Shown in pieces: positions 43,197 through 54,009 of a DNA stretch of 64,000 bases (position 1 is the first letter of the stretch; each line of letters begins with the position of its first letter). The position numbers and the translations under genes are program-made. The notes beneath the pieces are model-generated. The model saw only the letters and a list, made by a program, of their open reading frames with translations, ran no database searches and had not been told where the DNA came from. Origin of the DNA: Ligustrum vulgare (taxonomy: Eukaryota > Streptophyta > Magnoliopsida > Lamiales > Oleaceae); the NCBI GenBank assembly GCA_963555705.1, contig OY743170.1, positions 26,660,862-26,724,861 of the forward strand, written 5' to 3'.

Positions 43197-46100
43197 TTAT
43201 AAAAGGTACTCTGACTTTCAAGTTTTATAACATGTTTGATATTAATACCAAAATGTAAAGGCAAGCCATCATGTTTCTAGTCACCCACTTAGATATGCAT
43301 CCCTCATGGACTCGTTCATTGTCTCGGTAGGCCTATTAGGACAAAATTGAGTTTATTTGCATTTAGCATAAACATCAAATTACGATTTCAATCCACATAG
43401 TTATTCTCGATTAGTTGGTTTTATTTTAGAATAACAAAAAAATTGAGCAAGTGATATTTCACATAAAAATAATCATTCATTGCAAATTAAAATTGAGCTA
43501 CGAATAAAATTTTGCATATGATGAATGAATGCACATATAGACCATCTAACTATAATAATGCAATGACTAGAACTATTGTTCGTCATCAAACAAAATAAAA
43601 CTAAAATATAAAAATAAAAATGCAATTAAAATATTTTTGTTTTTGTTAACTTATTTACCATATGTTTCAACAATCCAAATTAATGATTCACTTTAGAAAA
43701 GAAATATAAACAATAAAAATTATTTTCATTCATCCGATGCTCAACTTCATTGTGTGTGTGTGAATATCCAAAAATCGAATGCAAACTCATGTAAAAATAT
43801 ACTTGACACTGTATGACTAGTCATGCAGAAATAAGCCCGAATTCCATGTGGTCAACAATGATTTTCTTTTGATTTTTCTTACACTCTCATGGACGATCAC
43901 AACCTTATTACTTTTCTCTCATATCACGGTCTTTCCTATCGATGTGGTTTCTAAACATTATAAATTGCATTTTTCCATACAAGACAGTTAGGATTTGACA
44001 AGTATGCATGACAAACGAAGAATAATTAACAAAGCGTTAGGGATTTCAATCAACAAAGCTTATACCATTTTCATTCCATTTTTCTTCTATATGGACGACT
44101 TTTTTTTTTTTTAATATCCTTGTCTTTTACCATCTTTGTGCAATACTTTTCATACTTGCTTTCTATATGAACCCTGTAGCAAGTTTTAGGTCGACAGCTC
44201 TCAACTCAGTTGATCTTAGGGTACCAGGTTCAGAGAACCCCCTCAGACTTAATTATCCTAGTCATAAAAGCTTAAACAGAAAAGTTAAAGATGTTTTAGC
44301 GTCTTATGTGTAAGTTCACTCTCCGTACTTGCTTTCTAGTTGACCCATGTAGAGAGCTTTAGGTCGGTAGCTCCCAACTCAGTTGAGTTTAGGGTACCAG
44401 GTTCAGAGAACCCCTCAGACTTAATTACTCAAGTCAAAAAGGCATTTGAAGAGCAGAATAAGACCTTTAGCATATTTCTGTTTTTATGCTGGTTATTATG
44501 GTTTATACTTGTTGATCAAAACCCCTTACAATAAAGATGTAAAATTAAAAACTTAAGGTCTTCAATCCATCAATACCTACTCATACTAACCTTCCCACTC
44601 CCAAACTGCTTCTTGAGCAGTTTGGTTCTACATTTGAGGTCGGGATCTAATTCTTTAAGATTTGAGATTTCTCAGTCAGTTCTATGTTTCAAGTGCACAA
44701 GTTTACCTCACAAGTATCAAATCTCTGCCTACACAAGTTATTATTCGAAAGTGGCTATGTGCTCAAGTTTGATTAAAGTCTTACATGGATGAATGTTAAG
44801 AAAAATTTTAATTTGCATGCTGGCAAATTTTCTAAATAAAGTACAAAATTCAATTCAAATTATGTCATAAGTAATAAATAAATCAACAAAATTCTTCAAA
44901 ATTTTCACTTTTTATGATTTTTTTTATGAATTTTCTACCCCAAAATCGAATGAATATTAAAATAAATGGACATGAATGAGATTCACACCCCCAAACTAGA
45001 ACTATGCATTGTCCTCAATGTATTTCAAATAAAATAAACACAAAATGACGAAGAGGGTTTATGTACTTCCCGAGTTTGGAGAGGTGGTGTTTCCATTTTG
45101 AAGCTTTGGCTTGAATGTTTGATTGGATGAAATTGTCCTTTTCTTTCTTATCCAAGTTTGGCTCGAGGGGTCCCATGATGATATGTTCCTTATAAACAAG
45201 AATTAATGATCATTAGAAGCATAAATTTCACATAGGCACTAAAACAAATCAACACAAAACACCCAAAATAAGACTTCGAAAAATTTTGAATTTTTGAAAA
45301 GTGATCAACCACTGATCTTCAGCCCTTGACATCACCTCGAAAAAATGAAAATTTCCAGAGACATGTCCAGGACATATGAAAGTATGTAACTTGGTCTACA
45401 ACATAGCAAAAATTCATCACATTTGGAGTTCATTTGGGTCATGAAAAGATGTGACAAAGTAGACGCAATGAAGTTGAAATGGTGCAATGATGCCTGCAAT
45501 GGCCTTGCAATGAGATGCTTTGTAGTGCAATGATGCCCAAGTTGAGTTTCATGCCTTAAATCAGTATAAATAATGAATAGATGATGCACAAATGATGTAG
45601 AACATGTAGTGAAGGTGATCATCCAAAAAGAATTGCAAAAACTCAACAAAACATTCATTGTGACATTTTATCGAACACCTTGTATACATATTAAGAAATG
45701 AGGGAATTTCGTAGAGTTGGAGACTTGAATTAAGCTAAAAAAAATTCACCAAACAATTCACATTTCAATATCTCCAATACTAGCTTAAACCCATCACCAA
45801 TCATCTATAATTCACAAATCATAAAAAGAATGAGGAATAAAAAGATTATGCATGATTTTGTGAAATTGTGTAGAAATCCATACCTTTTGAATGTTTTGGA
45901 TGCAATGCAAGGCATGAATTTGAGTTGAGATGATGCATAAACAAATGTGAATAGTTGGGGACTAAATTTTGGATGATTTGGGGGAAGAAAACCGAGTTAG
46001 AAGTGATTAAAATGAGAGTTGTTGCATTATATATCAAACTGCCGATTTTTTCTAGAATCTAACCGTGTGACCTCATGGTGTTAATCGACAGTGAACTGTG

Positions 46101-46620
46101 CATTTTTATTTTTTTTCAGTTTTGGACCCCGTTTTGGACCCCTAAATTCCTCCAAATCCATGCAACCAACTTTTAAATTATATGTTTATGTCCTAAGCTA
46201 GATGGTGAAGTTAAAAATTGTGATGAATAGAAACAAAACAAATAGAAAACATGTAAATCCTAAAATGCTAAAACATGCAAAAATAGGTGCAATGAAGTTT
46301 TCAATGCCACTAACATGTCAAAATGTGAATTACAAGCATGCTAGTGAGCCTAAAATGCAGTGCATAGCATCAAAACACTAGAATTGTAATGAAAAACTAA
46401 CAATTACCCCTAATGCTTAAAACATGCAAAATAGAGTACTAGAGATACTTAAAACACATAACAAGTCAAAAAGTGAATTCTAAACACACTAGTACTCCTA
46501 AAATGCAATGTCAAGTAGCACAACAACTATAAAGCAATTAAGTAACTCAAAAGCAATAAATAAAACAACTAAAAGAAAATGTGTTTGAAAAGTTGGGTTG
46601 ACTCCCAACAAGTGCTTCAT

Positions 46621-47304
46621 TCAAAGTCTAGAGCTAGACTTTTTGGCAAACATTTCAAGGTGGCATGAAACATGATGTTGAGGCCCTATCATTTGCCTTG
46701 ACCCCATACTTAGCTTTTTCCCACAGATAAAGATGCTATGCCACTTCAATTTTTGAGCAATTTCAAGTAGTGAATTTTGATTCACTAGTAGAACCATGTC
46801 AAATGTTACTTTGTCATCCTCCACTCGAAGCATGACCTCCTCCTTTTCCACATCAACCAAGGCTTTAGAAGTAGCTAGAAAACGTCGGCCTAAAATTAGT
46901 GGCACTTTACTATCTTCCTCCAGGTCTAGAATCACGAAGTCAGCAGGGAATATGAATTTGTCCATTTTAACCAGTACATCCTCAATGACTCCGTATAGGT
47001 ATCGAGTGGAGTGATCAGCTAGCTGCAAGGTGAATGGGTTTGGTTTTGGGTCCCCTAATCCTAGCTTTATATAGACTAAAAGAGGCATCAAATTTATGCA
47101 ATGAATTGAAAAACTCCCTAGATCTCTTAGCTTGGGTGGCAGCTTCTGTTGCAAGATCGTGTTGCACTCTTCATTCAGGGACACCTCTTCAAGTTCCTCA
47201 AGTTTTCTCTTACTTGACATCATCTTTTTCAGGAACGTGGTATATCTAGGGATTTGGGTAATGGCCTCTAGGAAAGGAATGTTAATGTGCGGCTTTCTGA
47301 GCAT
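46621..47304 (-). pseudogene. Retropepsin-like protease lacking its catalytic motif
   Basis: A 227-aa open frame with ITQIPRYTTFLKKMMSSKRK, LEEVSLNEECNTILQQKLPP, then KLRDLGSFSIHC directly followed by INLMPLLVYIKLGLGDPKP, LQLADHSTRYLYGVIEDVLV, FIFPADFVILDLEEDSKVPL and ILGRRFLATSKALVDVE. In relatives about 15-20 residues with the D-L-G-A or D-T-G-A active-site aspartate lie between FSIPC and INLMP; here they are missing without breaking the frame (47077-47100). The protein could not be a protease, although its frame is open. It would follow the gag in a single polyprotein. Confidence 0.8.
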
Positions 47305-47319
47305 GTTTAGAAATTTATT

Positions 47320-48572
47320 AAACTACTGATTCTCCTTAGGATTTTTTAATTTTTGAGGGAATGGAATAGGGGACTCATGAGACTTAATTGTCAATTTCAC
47401 CTTATGCCCCTCTTTCTTTTAATCAGATAGCTTCTCAGGTGCATCAACCTATTTTCCCTTCTCTTCAACTGGCTTTTGAACATGAACCTCAGGAAACTTA
47501 ACTCCACTACATGTAGTTATTGCATTTACTCCTTATTTCTTATTACAACCCTTCAATCTATGGGGAAAAGGAATACGTGGTTCATACACTGTCACATGGA
47601 GCAAAAGTGATCCTCCCCGGCACAAAATCTACCTCTCTTTCAACATATTTGATTTCCATCACTTGCTTCCTAGGATTAACCTCAGTGTTACCAGGCAGTG
47701 TACCTGGGGTTCTGTTTGCAAAAGCCTGAACTATCTGACCAACTTGGGTTTCCAAGTTTTTTATTGAAACCTGATGATTTCGCAATGTAGTTTCAGTCAT
47801 CCTCATGAATTGGTCAGTTTTGCTCATGAATCGATCAGTTTTAGCCATAAACTGATTGGTTTGGCTCATGCACTGGCCAGTCTTCTCCATCAATTTCATG
47901 ATCATCTCCTCAAGTTGAGGTTTCTTCTCCACTACCTGCTATGGAAGAGATCAGCGCCTGTTTCATTTTGACTATCCCTTCATGAGAAGTTAGGGTGATT
48001 TCACCAACCAGGATTGTAAGTGTTGGAATATGGATTATTTTAGCGGTATCCCCCTTGTACAAAATTTTCTTGTTCAGCTTGACTAGCCAGAATTGGACAA
48101 TCTGATGTATTGTGATTAGACTCACATCCCTCGCATCCAGTTACTACACTTTTAACTGAATGGTTGGTTTGTATGAAATTCATCAAACAATGTCGAAACA
48201 TCATCCACTGCATAAACTTCTGCTGGTTTCTTTTGGATTGTTCTCTCAAATGCCCACATTGCATTGGTATTGGCTATTGGCTATTCTCTCAAACAGTTCA
48301 AGTGCTCCATCAAGAGTTTGGGTCATTATTGATCCATTGGATGACGAATCAACAAGACTCTTGAATTGAGGGAGCGGACCAATGTAAAAGTACTTTATCT
48401 GCTTATTTTTAGGTAGTCCATGTTGAGGGAACTTTCTAAGCATGCTTTTAAACCTACTCCACACTTCATCAAATGACTCAGACAATTGTTGTTGAAAAAC
48501 TATTATGTCATGTTTGAGTTTAGCGACTTTGGCTTGAGGCATGAATTTTGTGCAAAATTTTTTATCGCTCCA
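47320..48572 (-). pseudogene. Tat/Athila-like gag, 5'-truncated and frameshifted
   Basis: From 48572 the minus strand reads WSDKKFCTKFMPQAKVAKLK, then QQQLSESFDEVWSRFKSMLR, KFPQHGLPKNKQIKYFYIGP and TLDGALELFERIANSQYQ, the Retrotrans_gag core. A zinc-knuckle-like CEGCESNHNTSDC follows in another frame (about 48130), one residue shorter between Cys and His than usual. Then comes the coiled-coil repeat frame 47932-47582 (MSQTNQFMAKTDRFMSKTDQ). Frameshifts separate these parts. The gag N-terminus is missing because the LTR joins here. Confidence 0.8.
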
Positions 48573-49883
48573 TAAGTGCACGAGTCGCGCAAGTAATAAC
48601 GTAGACTTAAGTCCAAGTATTGAACTCACAGAGATTGAGCAAATCTTATTTTAGACTACAGACCTTAACTGAAATTACAAAAAGCTTTGAATTTGATGAT
48701 TTTTTTTTGAAAAATAGATTAAAAATTAAACTAAAGAAACAATAAAAACTTGATTTAAACTTATAAAAACAGGCGTGTTAGAATTTTGAATTCATTTTAA
48801 TCAAATCATCCATATTTTGACCAAATTATTTAAATACAATTCATGGGGTTTTGAATATCCGTGTTTCTAAAATTATTTAAGTCTCCCTTTCGAGCGATGC
48901 ATAAAAACATTTTCCTAAATACAAATTGACTATATTTTTATGACAATTAAACAATTAGAAAAGCATTAAAAGATCCATAAACACTCTCAAGGATAACATA
49001 AAGCATAGGGGTATATTTCTATCCCCTATCCGACTTTGTGGCAACTATATAACATCTAATGAATTTCTATTCTTTCAAACATAGAAAAACATTAAGAAAA
49101 TCACGCAAAAGCTGGCCAAACAATTGGATAATAATAAAAGCACTATTTAATTGCATCAAACCCATAAACTGTGTAAATTAAATAATAAGTCAAAACATGG
49201 AATCAATAATTAAAACTTCATCATAATTCTAACACAAGAAATCTAGCCTAGAAATATGATTAAAGATAATTCACAAGAAAAATGAATAGAAGTCACCATG
49301 TTCATCTTCTTAATCTTTGTTCTTCAATTTGGAATTTGTCCTTCAATTGATCCATCGGCACTTTGACAGAGTTTTGACATGAATTGACCAAGTTGGGAAC
49401 CCCTAATTTCGTGCCCCAAGTCTGGTATTTATATATATGCTCGAAGGCTAAGTCAATTCCTTTTTTATGCGATCATGCGACAGCATGGATTTTATAACAC
49501 GCGACCGCATGGTTATAAGTTTTCCATACAATTTTATTTTTTCATTTGCTATAATTTGGTCCTCAAACCTTTATTTCACCTCAATCCATCAACTTCCAAT
49601 TGACACAATTGAGTCCTCAAACTTTTGATTTCTCCCAATTTGATTCTTTATTTCACTTTGCTTCCAATTTGCCTTCGATTGACTTCATCAGCTCTTGATT
49701 TTCATACTTTGACATTTTTATCATCCAATATGCCTTTTTTGCTCTAATTCCTTTACTTTCTCGACTTTGAGATTATTTATGAAACATAAACAGATAATAA
49801 CAAAATAAATAAAAAATATTCTTAAACAAACAGATAAAATCCTACTTTTAAGATATAAATAAGTGTATAAAATACACTTATCA
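48573..49883 (-). repeat. 5' LTR of the minus-strand Tat/Athila-like gypsy
   Basis: It starts TGATAAGTGTATTTTATACAC at 49883 and runs to CGTGCACTTA at 48573. It matches LTR copy 1 (1053-2490) in order and wording, for example TTGGATGATAAAA at 49727-49715 and 1207-1220. The last few bases of a normal LTR end, the PBS and the leader are missing at the junction with gag. The words GCGACAGCATGG and GCGACCGCATGG lie at 49474 and 49502. Confidence 0.8.
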
Positions 49884-50195
49884 ATAAGGATAAAAATTAT
49901 ATGTACCAAAGACTCACAATCTAACTGGAAATAATTTGACAAGATGATTGAATTGTCATCAACATATCGTGTTACAATTCAATCGAACAAATTACATTAA
50001 GAGCTAACTACAAGTAATTGGACCAAAATTTAAATTAATCGCAACCATTCAATCAAAACATAGTATATCATTTCCAGACATCTTTCGACTAGATTATGCA
50101 GTCAAGATTCAAAAATAATGAGTACGAGAATGATCTTGATTGCTTTGATACTAGTTATTGGAATCCAGAAATAGAATTACCCGAGAATTAATATT
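49884..50195. other. Unassigned AT-rich sequence
   Basis: No gene or recognisable repeat terminus is seen. Confidence 0.4.
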
Positions 50196-50369
50196 AGGGA
50201 TTGTTTGTTAAAAGTTCTGTATTTAAAAATACCTTTTTTTTTTTTTAATATTTTCGAGGTAAGATATGTGGTTGAAAAGTAGTGAAAGAAAATGTATGTG
50301 GTTAAAAAGTGATTTGGAGAATTGTGTTTTTTAAAAACATGTTTTAAAAATGTTTGCCAAACAGAGCTT
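50196..50369. mobile_element. Small MITE, same family as 4361-4620
   Basis: The ends are GGGATTGTTTGTTAAAAG and, inverted, GCTCTGTTTGGCAAAC. It is the reverse-oriented relative of the element at 4361. Non-coding, 174 bp. Confidence 0.55.
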
Positions 50370-50477
50370 AAATTTCTTTAATTCAAGAAACAAGTTCGTT
50401 TAGATATTCACCTGTATGCTATATAAATAATAAATGATTCAAATTTATTACCTAAATTTAATAATCAATTCTTGAAT

Positions 50478-51231
50478 TGGATCTAAATCACGAACTTGCA
50501 ACTTTTTGGATTACCAATTTCCATCTTTTAATTCCAAGAACCTTATGCTTCAAAACTCCAAGTCTTCTATGGTATTCTTCAAGTTTGTGGGCATATTCTT
50601 TTAATTAAATAAAAAACTATTTATTGGACAAGAAAACTTTATTTTCTTTCTCTAAATTGAACACCATAGAATAGTTATTGTATTCTATGTAGCGTTGTAT
50701 GATATCTAGGAGCCATATAGTCTCTATTTATATAAATGAGACGGTATCAATCAAATTACAATAATAATTCCTAATTCAAACAAGATTTTTAATTAAAACC
50801 AAACTTCAAGTTTTAATCAAAGTCCAAACCTAATTAGTACATTTAATTATTTGTGTAATTCTTGAAATCTATTTACAATTACAACTAAGTTTACAACTTT
50901 CATGGTAATTACAATTAAGTACAAAACATTATTGTAATTATAATTAAGCTTAAAACTTTTATATTAATTACAACTGAGATTCAATACTTTATGGAACTAC
51001 CACAGAGACTTGATCAAACATATTTTCAATCTTCAATAGTTAGATCTTGCCCAGTCAATCATAGACCGTCCAATCTAATTATTAGTCTTTGCCTCTTTCA
51101 CTAAAGGCAAAAGTTGAACTCCAGAATATAAATCTGTAATACTGTCTCTAACCTAATTTTCGTCCAAGATTTGATAATTAGGTATGAGCATGAATGACCA
51201 TTTTACCCCTATAATTATTCTGGCAAACTTA
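50478..51231. repeat. Direct repeat, copy 1 (LTR candidate, minus orientation)
   Basis: It matches 56526-57314 in the same orientation over ~750 bp, starting TGGATCTAAATCACGAA and ending GCAAACTTA. On the minus strand it contains TATATAAATAGAGAC, a good TATA box. The arrangement suggests LTRs of one minus-strand retroelement, but TG...CA ends, PBS and target duplication are not resolved. Confidence 0.6.
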
Positions 51232-51560
51232 AAAGTTGGGCCCACAAAATTTCTTCATATTTTTTATTCTCGTATCCTGCTACCGTCCAAAAGTTTAGTA
51301 ATAAAATATTGGAAAATGATATTTTTCTTTAAATAGTGATAACTCGAGTTCAGTTAGTTGGAAAAAAAAATCTCAAGCCTAACATACTGTATTTGATGCA
51401 AGCTTCAAAATGAGACCAGTATCAATATAATTTTGACAAATTTTGAAATACTTAAATATTTGACTTAAATAAAGTGGATGACAATGTTTAAAGAAAAAAT
51501 TTAATTGATCATCTAAAGTTTAATTTAAACTTGGAATAGTGCACCCAAAATGTTATCAAA

Positions 51561-51594
<34 letters not shown>

Positions 51595-51825
51595 TTTTTC
51601 CCGTTTAAGGGTTACTCTTTAATAAAAATTTCACGCAACAACAGTTAAAACAAAATATATATATATATATATATATAAAGAAAATGAGTGAAGAACACTC
51701 ATAATTTAGTGCATACAAAGTGCACTATATAAGTACATAATATGCAACTACTTCACAAGCATAAAGATAAACTTACAAACATAACAATGATGTCTCAACA
51801 AAAATAACAAAAACAATGTAAATGA
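51232..51825. other. Unassigned sequence with TG and TA microsatellites
   Basis: No gene is seen. (TG)n at 51563-51590 and (TA)n at 51655-51677. Confidence 0.5.
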
Positions 51826-51975
51826 TTATTTCTCCCAAACAACATATTGTTCTACATGTTGAGATGCTGCAACGTTCCATGGTTGAAGCATGCTTTGAGG
51901 TGGTATGCCTGGACGTATCCACAACCAACTATTATTATTATAACATGCTTGGTGGCCATTCCAAATCCCCCCTAT
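51826..51975 (-). pseudogene. Possible 3' exon of the FAR1-type pseudogene
   Basis: The minus-strand frame after a TATATAG acceptor reads GIWNGHQACYNNNSWLW, IRPGIPPQSMLQPWNVAAS and HVEQYVVWEK then stop. The composition is protein-like and it lies downstream of the FAR1 fragment, but the family link is not established by motif. Confidence 0.3.
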
Positions 51976-52216
51976 ATATAAAAAAACTTTAATCAATGCA
52001 CAATAAAAGTAAATAACAGTGGCTAGGATGGGGGGAAAATATAAGGCATTAGAATATGAACCATTGAGAAATGAGTATGTCAAAATTCCCTTGCATCCGT
52101 CACTATCATTAAATTCTGAATGAAAGTAATCATACATAACAACCACAAATTGATATGAGATTCTTATTCTCAATCACTTTTCTAAAAAAAAAAAAAAAAG
52201 TTTGCTACTTTCTAAA

Positions 52217-52305
52217 CAGCTTAACAAAGTTTAAAAGTAAATCAAATGATTCAAAGTTCTCAGCTTAACAAAGTTTAAAAGTAAATCAAATGATTCAAAG
52301 TTCTC
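52217..52305. repeat. Tandem duplication, 44-bp unit x2
   Basis: AGCTTAACAAAGTTTAAAAG through TTCAAAGTTCT is present twice, essentially identical. Confidence 0.9.
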
Positions 52306-52389
52306 CAAGTAGACAAGTAGTTTATAAGGGGCGTGTATTTACCACCTCTACAACACTGAGAGTTCCAAGCTCTTTTGGTAACAATGTTT

Positions 52390-53288
52390 GTTGCGTCCCT
52401 ATTATCAGTCTTGCCACCTTAAAAAGACACCATGTGTTTTCCTACATATGCACGACACAGCTTGTTCCAAGTGGTTGTATGTAAGTGTGCGAATCCTTTT
52501 CTGCATCGAGTAGGCCACATCCAAAAAGTATTGTCTACCAATGAATGTTGATGCCGACGATCGGTTCACATAATATGTCATAATTATTTGTCCGAAATGT
52601 TGTGTCAAAACATATCGTATCACCAAATAACCCATAATTTCTTCTTGATTTTGCATCACAAAAAAATACAGCCTGTATTTCACCATCTTTACGAGTTCGA
52701 AAAGAGTAAAAAAAAAATTGTTTATTTTCCCCTTTCTTTTGTTTGGAGTATTCGAGGAGGCATTCAACATCACCCTTTTTTAGAATATTGACCCTCTTTC
52801 TTAGTAATAAGTTGTTGCAGTTTGTTCTTGTCAAATTAAGGTTTTGGGCTCCACCAGCTTCCTCATACAAGTAGGAGAAAAATTTTCCTTGATTTAGTCC
52901 AGATGACCGCATCTTCTTCATAAGTTCAACTTGTGAAAAATCAATTTTCCTTTGCGACCTTAGATAATGGGAATGCTCAAGTGGTACAAGATTATGAGTA
53001 TGCTCCGCCTTGAACTCAATTACTCTATACTTATCACTAGACACCAACTTAACCACAAATATTGCCTTACAATCAAACCACCGACTGTCTCTTTTCTTTT
53101 TGGGTGTCTTGATTTTTTTTTGAAATTCCCTCGCATGAACAAACTATTACTTGCCTTAGAATTTTATTTTTATCCTTTCTGTTATTGTTTGTTCTTAATA
53201 TCCTTACACTAAAACCAACATGTCTTGCATATGTATTATAGAAATCATATGCTTCTTTTAAAATCATTTTCCAGTACAAATGTTCCAA
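52390..53288 (-). pseudogene. FAR1/FRS-type (MULE-derived) protein pseudogene, truncated
   Basis: Family members are transcription factors derived from Mutator transposases, with an N-terminal FAR1 zinc-binding domain and a MULE transposase domain. The minus strand reads EAYDFYNTYARHVGFSVRIL (FAR1 domain, 53260-53190) and then a frameshift at about 53090-53110, after which WFDCKAIFVVKLVSSDKYRV and EFKAEHTHNLVPLEHSHYLR follow. The MULE domain has AVFFCDAKSRRNYGLFGDTI and CFDTTFRTNNYDILCEPIVG, then INIHW followed by TAG where Gln is expected, then TILFGCGLLDAEKDS. It is truncated after the first part of the MULE domain and also lacks its 5' end. It may be a host FRS copy or a decayed transposase; the wording fits FRS5-like proteins best. 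Confidence 0.8.
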
Positions 53289-53459
53289 TTTATTACCTTT
53301 TAGTTCTAACGTGAAAATCTCTATAAATCTAAAAAAAAATTAATCACAGTTGGCATCAAATTTCTAATGCAAAAATGGAGATTATGATTAACGGAGATTA
53401 TTATTAACATGAAAATTGGCAATCACTTTCAGTTTGAATGTTTCAATATTTGAACACAC

Positions 53460-53780
53460 ACAAATATATAACTCATTACATAAATACATACTTACATTTA
53501 TACATACAACACCACACTTGCATTTTCGAACTCTTCAAATTTTCGTGTAGTTCATTTTGGAGAAGAAATCTTTTTCGTTTTTTATTTTGAATCACAATTG
53601 GCATTAAATTACAAAAGCCCATTTCAAATATATAACTCATTACATATATAATTACATGTATACATACAACACCACACTTGTATTATTGAACTCTTCAGAT
53701 TTCGTGTAATTCATTTTGGAGCAAATATCTTTTTCATTTTTGATTTTGAATCATATTTGGCATCAAATTTCAAAATCCCA
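53460..53780. repeat. Diverged tandem duplication, about 170-bp unit
   Basis: ACATACAACACCACACTTG ... GAACTCTTCAnATTT ... TTTTGAATCA occurs at 53500-53610 and again at 53660-53765. A partial third copy (TTGGCATCAAATTTCTAATG) is at 53349. Confidence 0.65.
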
Positions 53781-54009
53781 TTTCCATTCGAGTGTAATTT
53801 TGGGAAACCTTGGATGGAAAAACTCGAACAATGCTTTCAATATTGCCAGTAAGCAACGAAGGCAGAAATATTACCACTTCGCGACTCAGAAAATCAGCAC
53901 TCGCCGACAACTTGGAGTCATCAACGGAAGGTTGGTTGGCCCTTGCTACTTGAATCGATCGTCGATTGAGACACCAGAGAGAGAGAGAGAGAGAGAGAGA
54001 TTGCATGAG

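Larger units (their letters stand above)
40320..43560 (-). mobile_element. Degenerate Ty1/copia element, minus strand
   Basis: Reading the minus strand: a gag start with NYVD..RNLMFMLNANKLNFVL (about 43420-43340), then, across a solo LTR, FGYQSRKDLLKQF (about 41840) and NLGAIIDQGDSV, a basic stretch ending in KADGKLRGKCFNCN (zinc-knuckle start, about 41440). After a large deletion, an RNase H end follows: KELKSSKRSNHIEQKYHHIL (about 40960-40900). Promoter-like CTATAAATACCTATAAATAGG lies at 40664-40684 on the minus strand. Protease, integrase and RT are absent. Stops are frequent; this is an old copy. Confidence 0.6.
43561..49883 (-). mobile_element. Tat/Athila-like gypsy, gag-protease only, minus strand
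   Basis: On the minus strand: LTR (49883-48573), directly joined gag, protease, then 3 kb of non-coding sequence homologous to 1-1050. The end GACGAACAATAGTTCTAG at 43577-43560 corresponds to 1025-1042, but no 3' LTR follows; degenerate copia sequence does. RT, RNase H and integrase are absent. After the protease frame the sequence GCACTTGTTGGGAGTCAACCC (46620-46590) is of the kind seen after pol in this clade, so pol was deleted cleanly. Confidence 0.82.
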
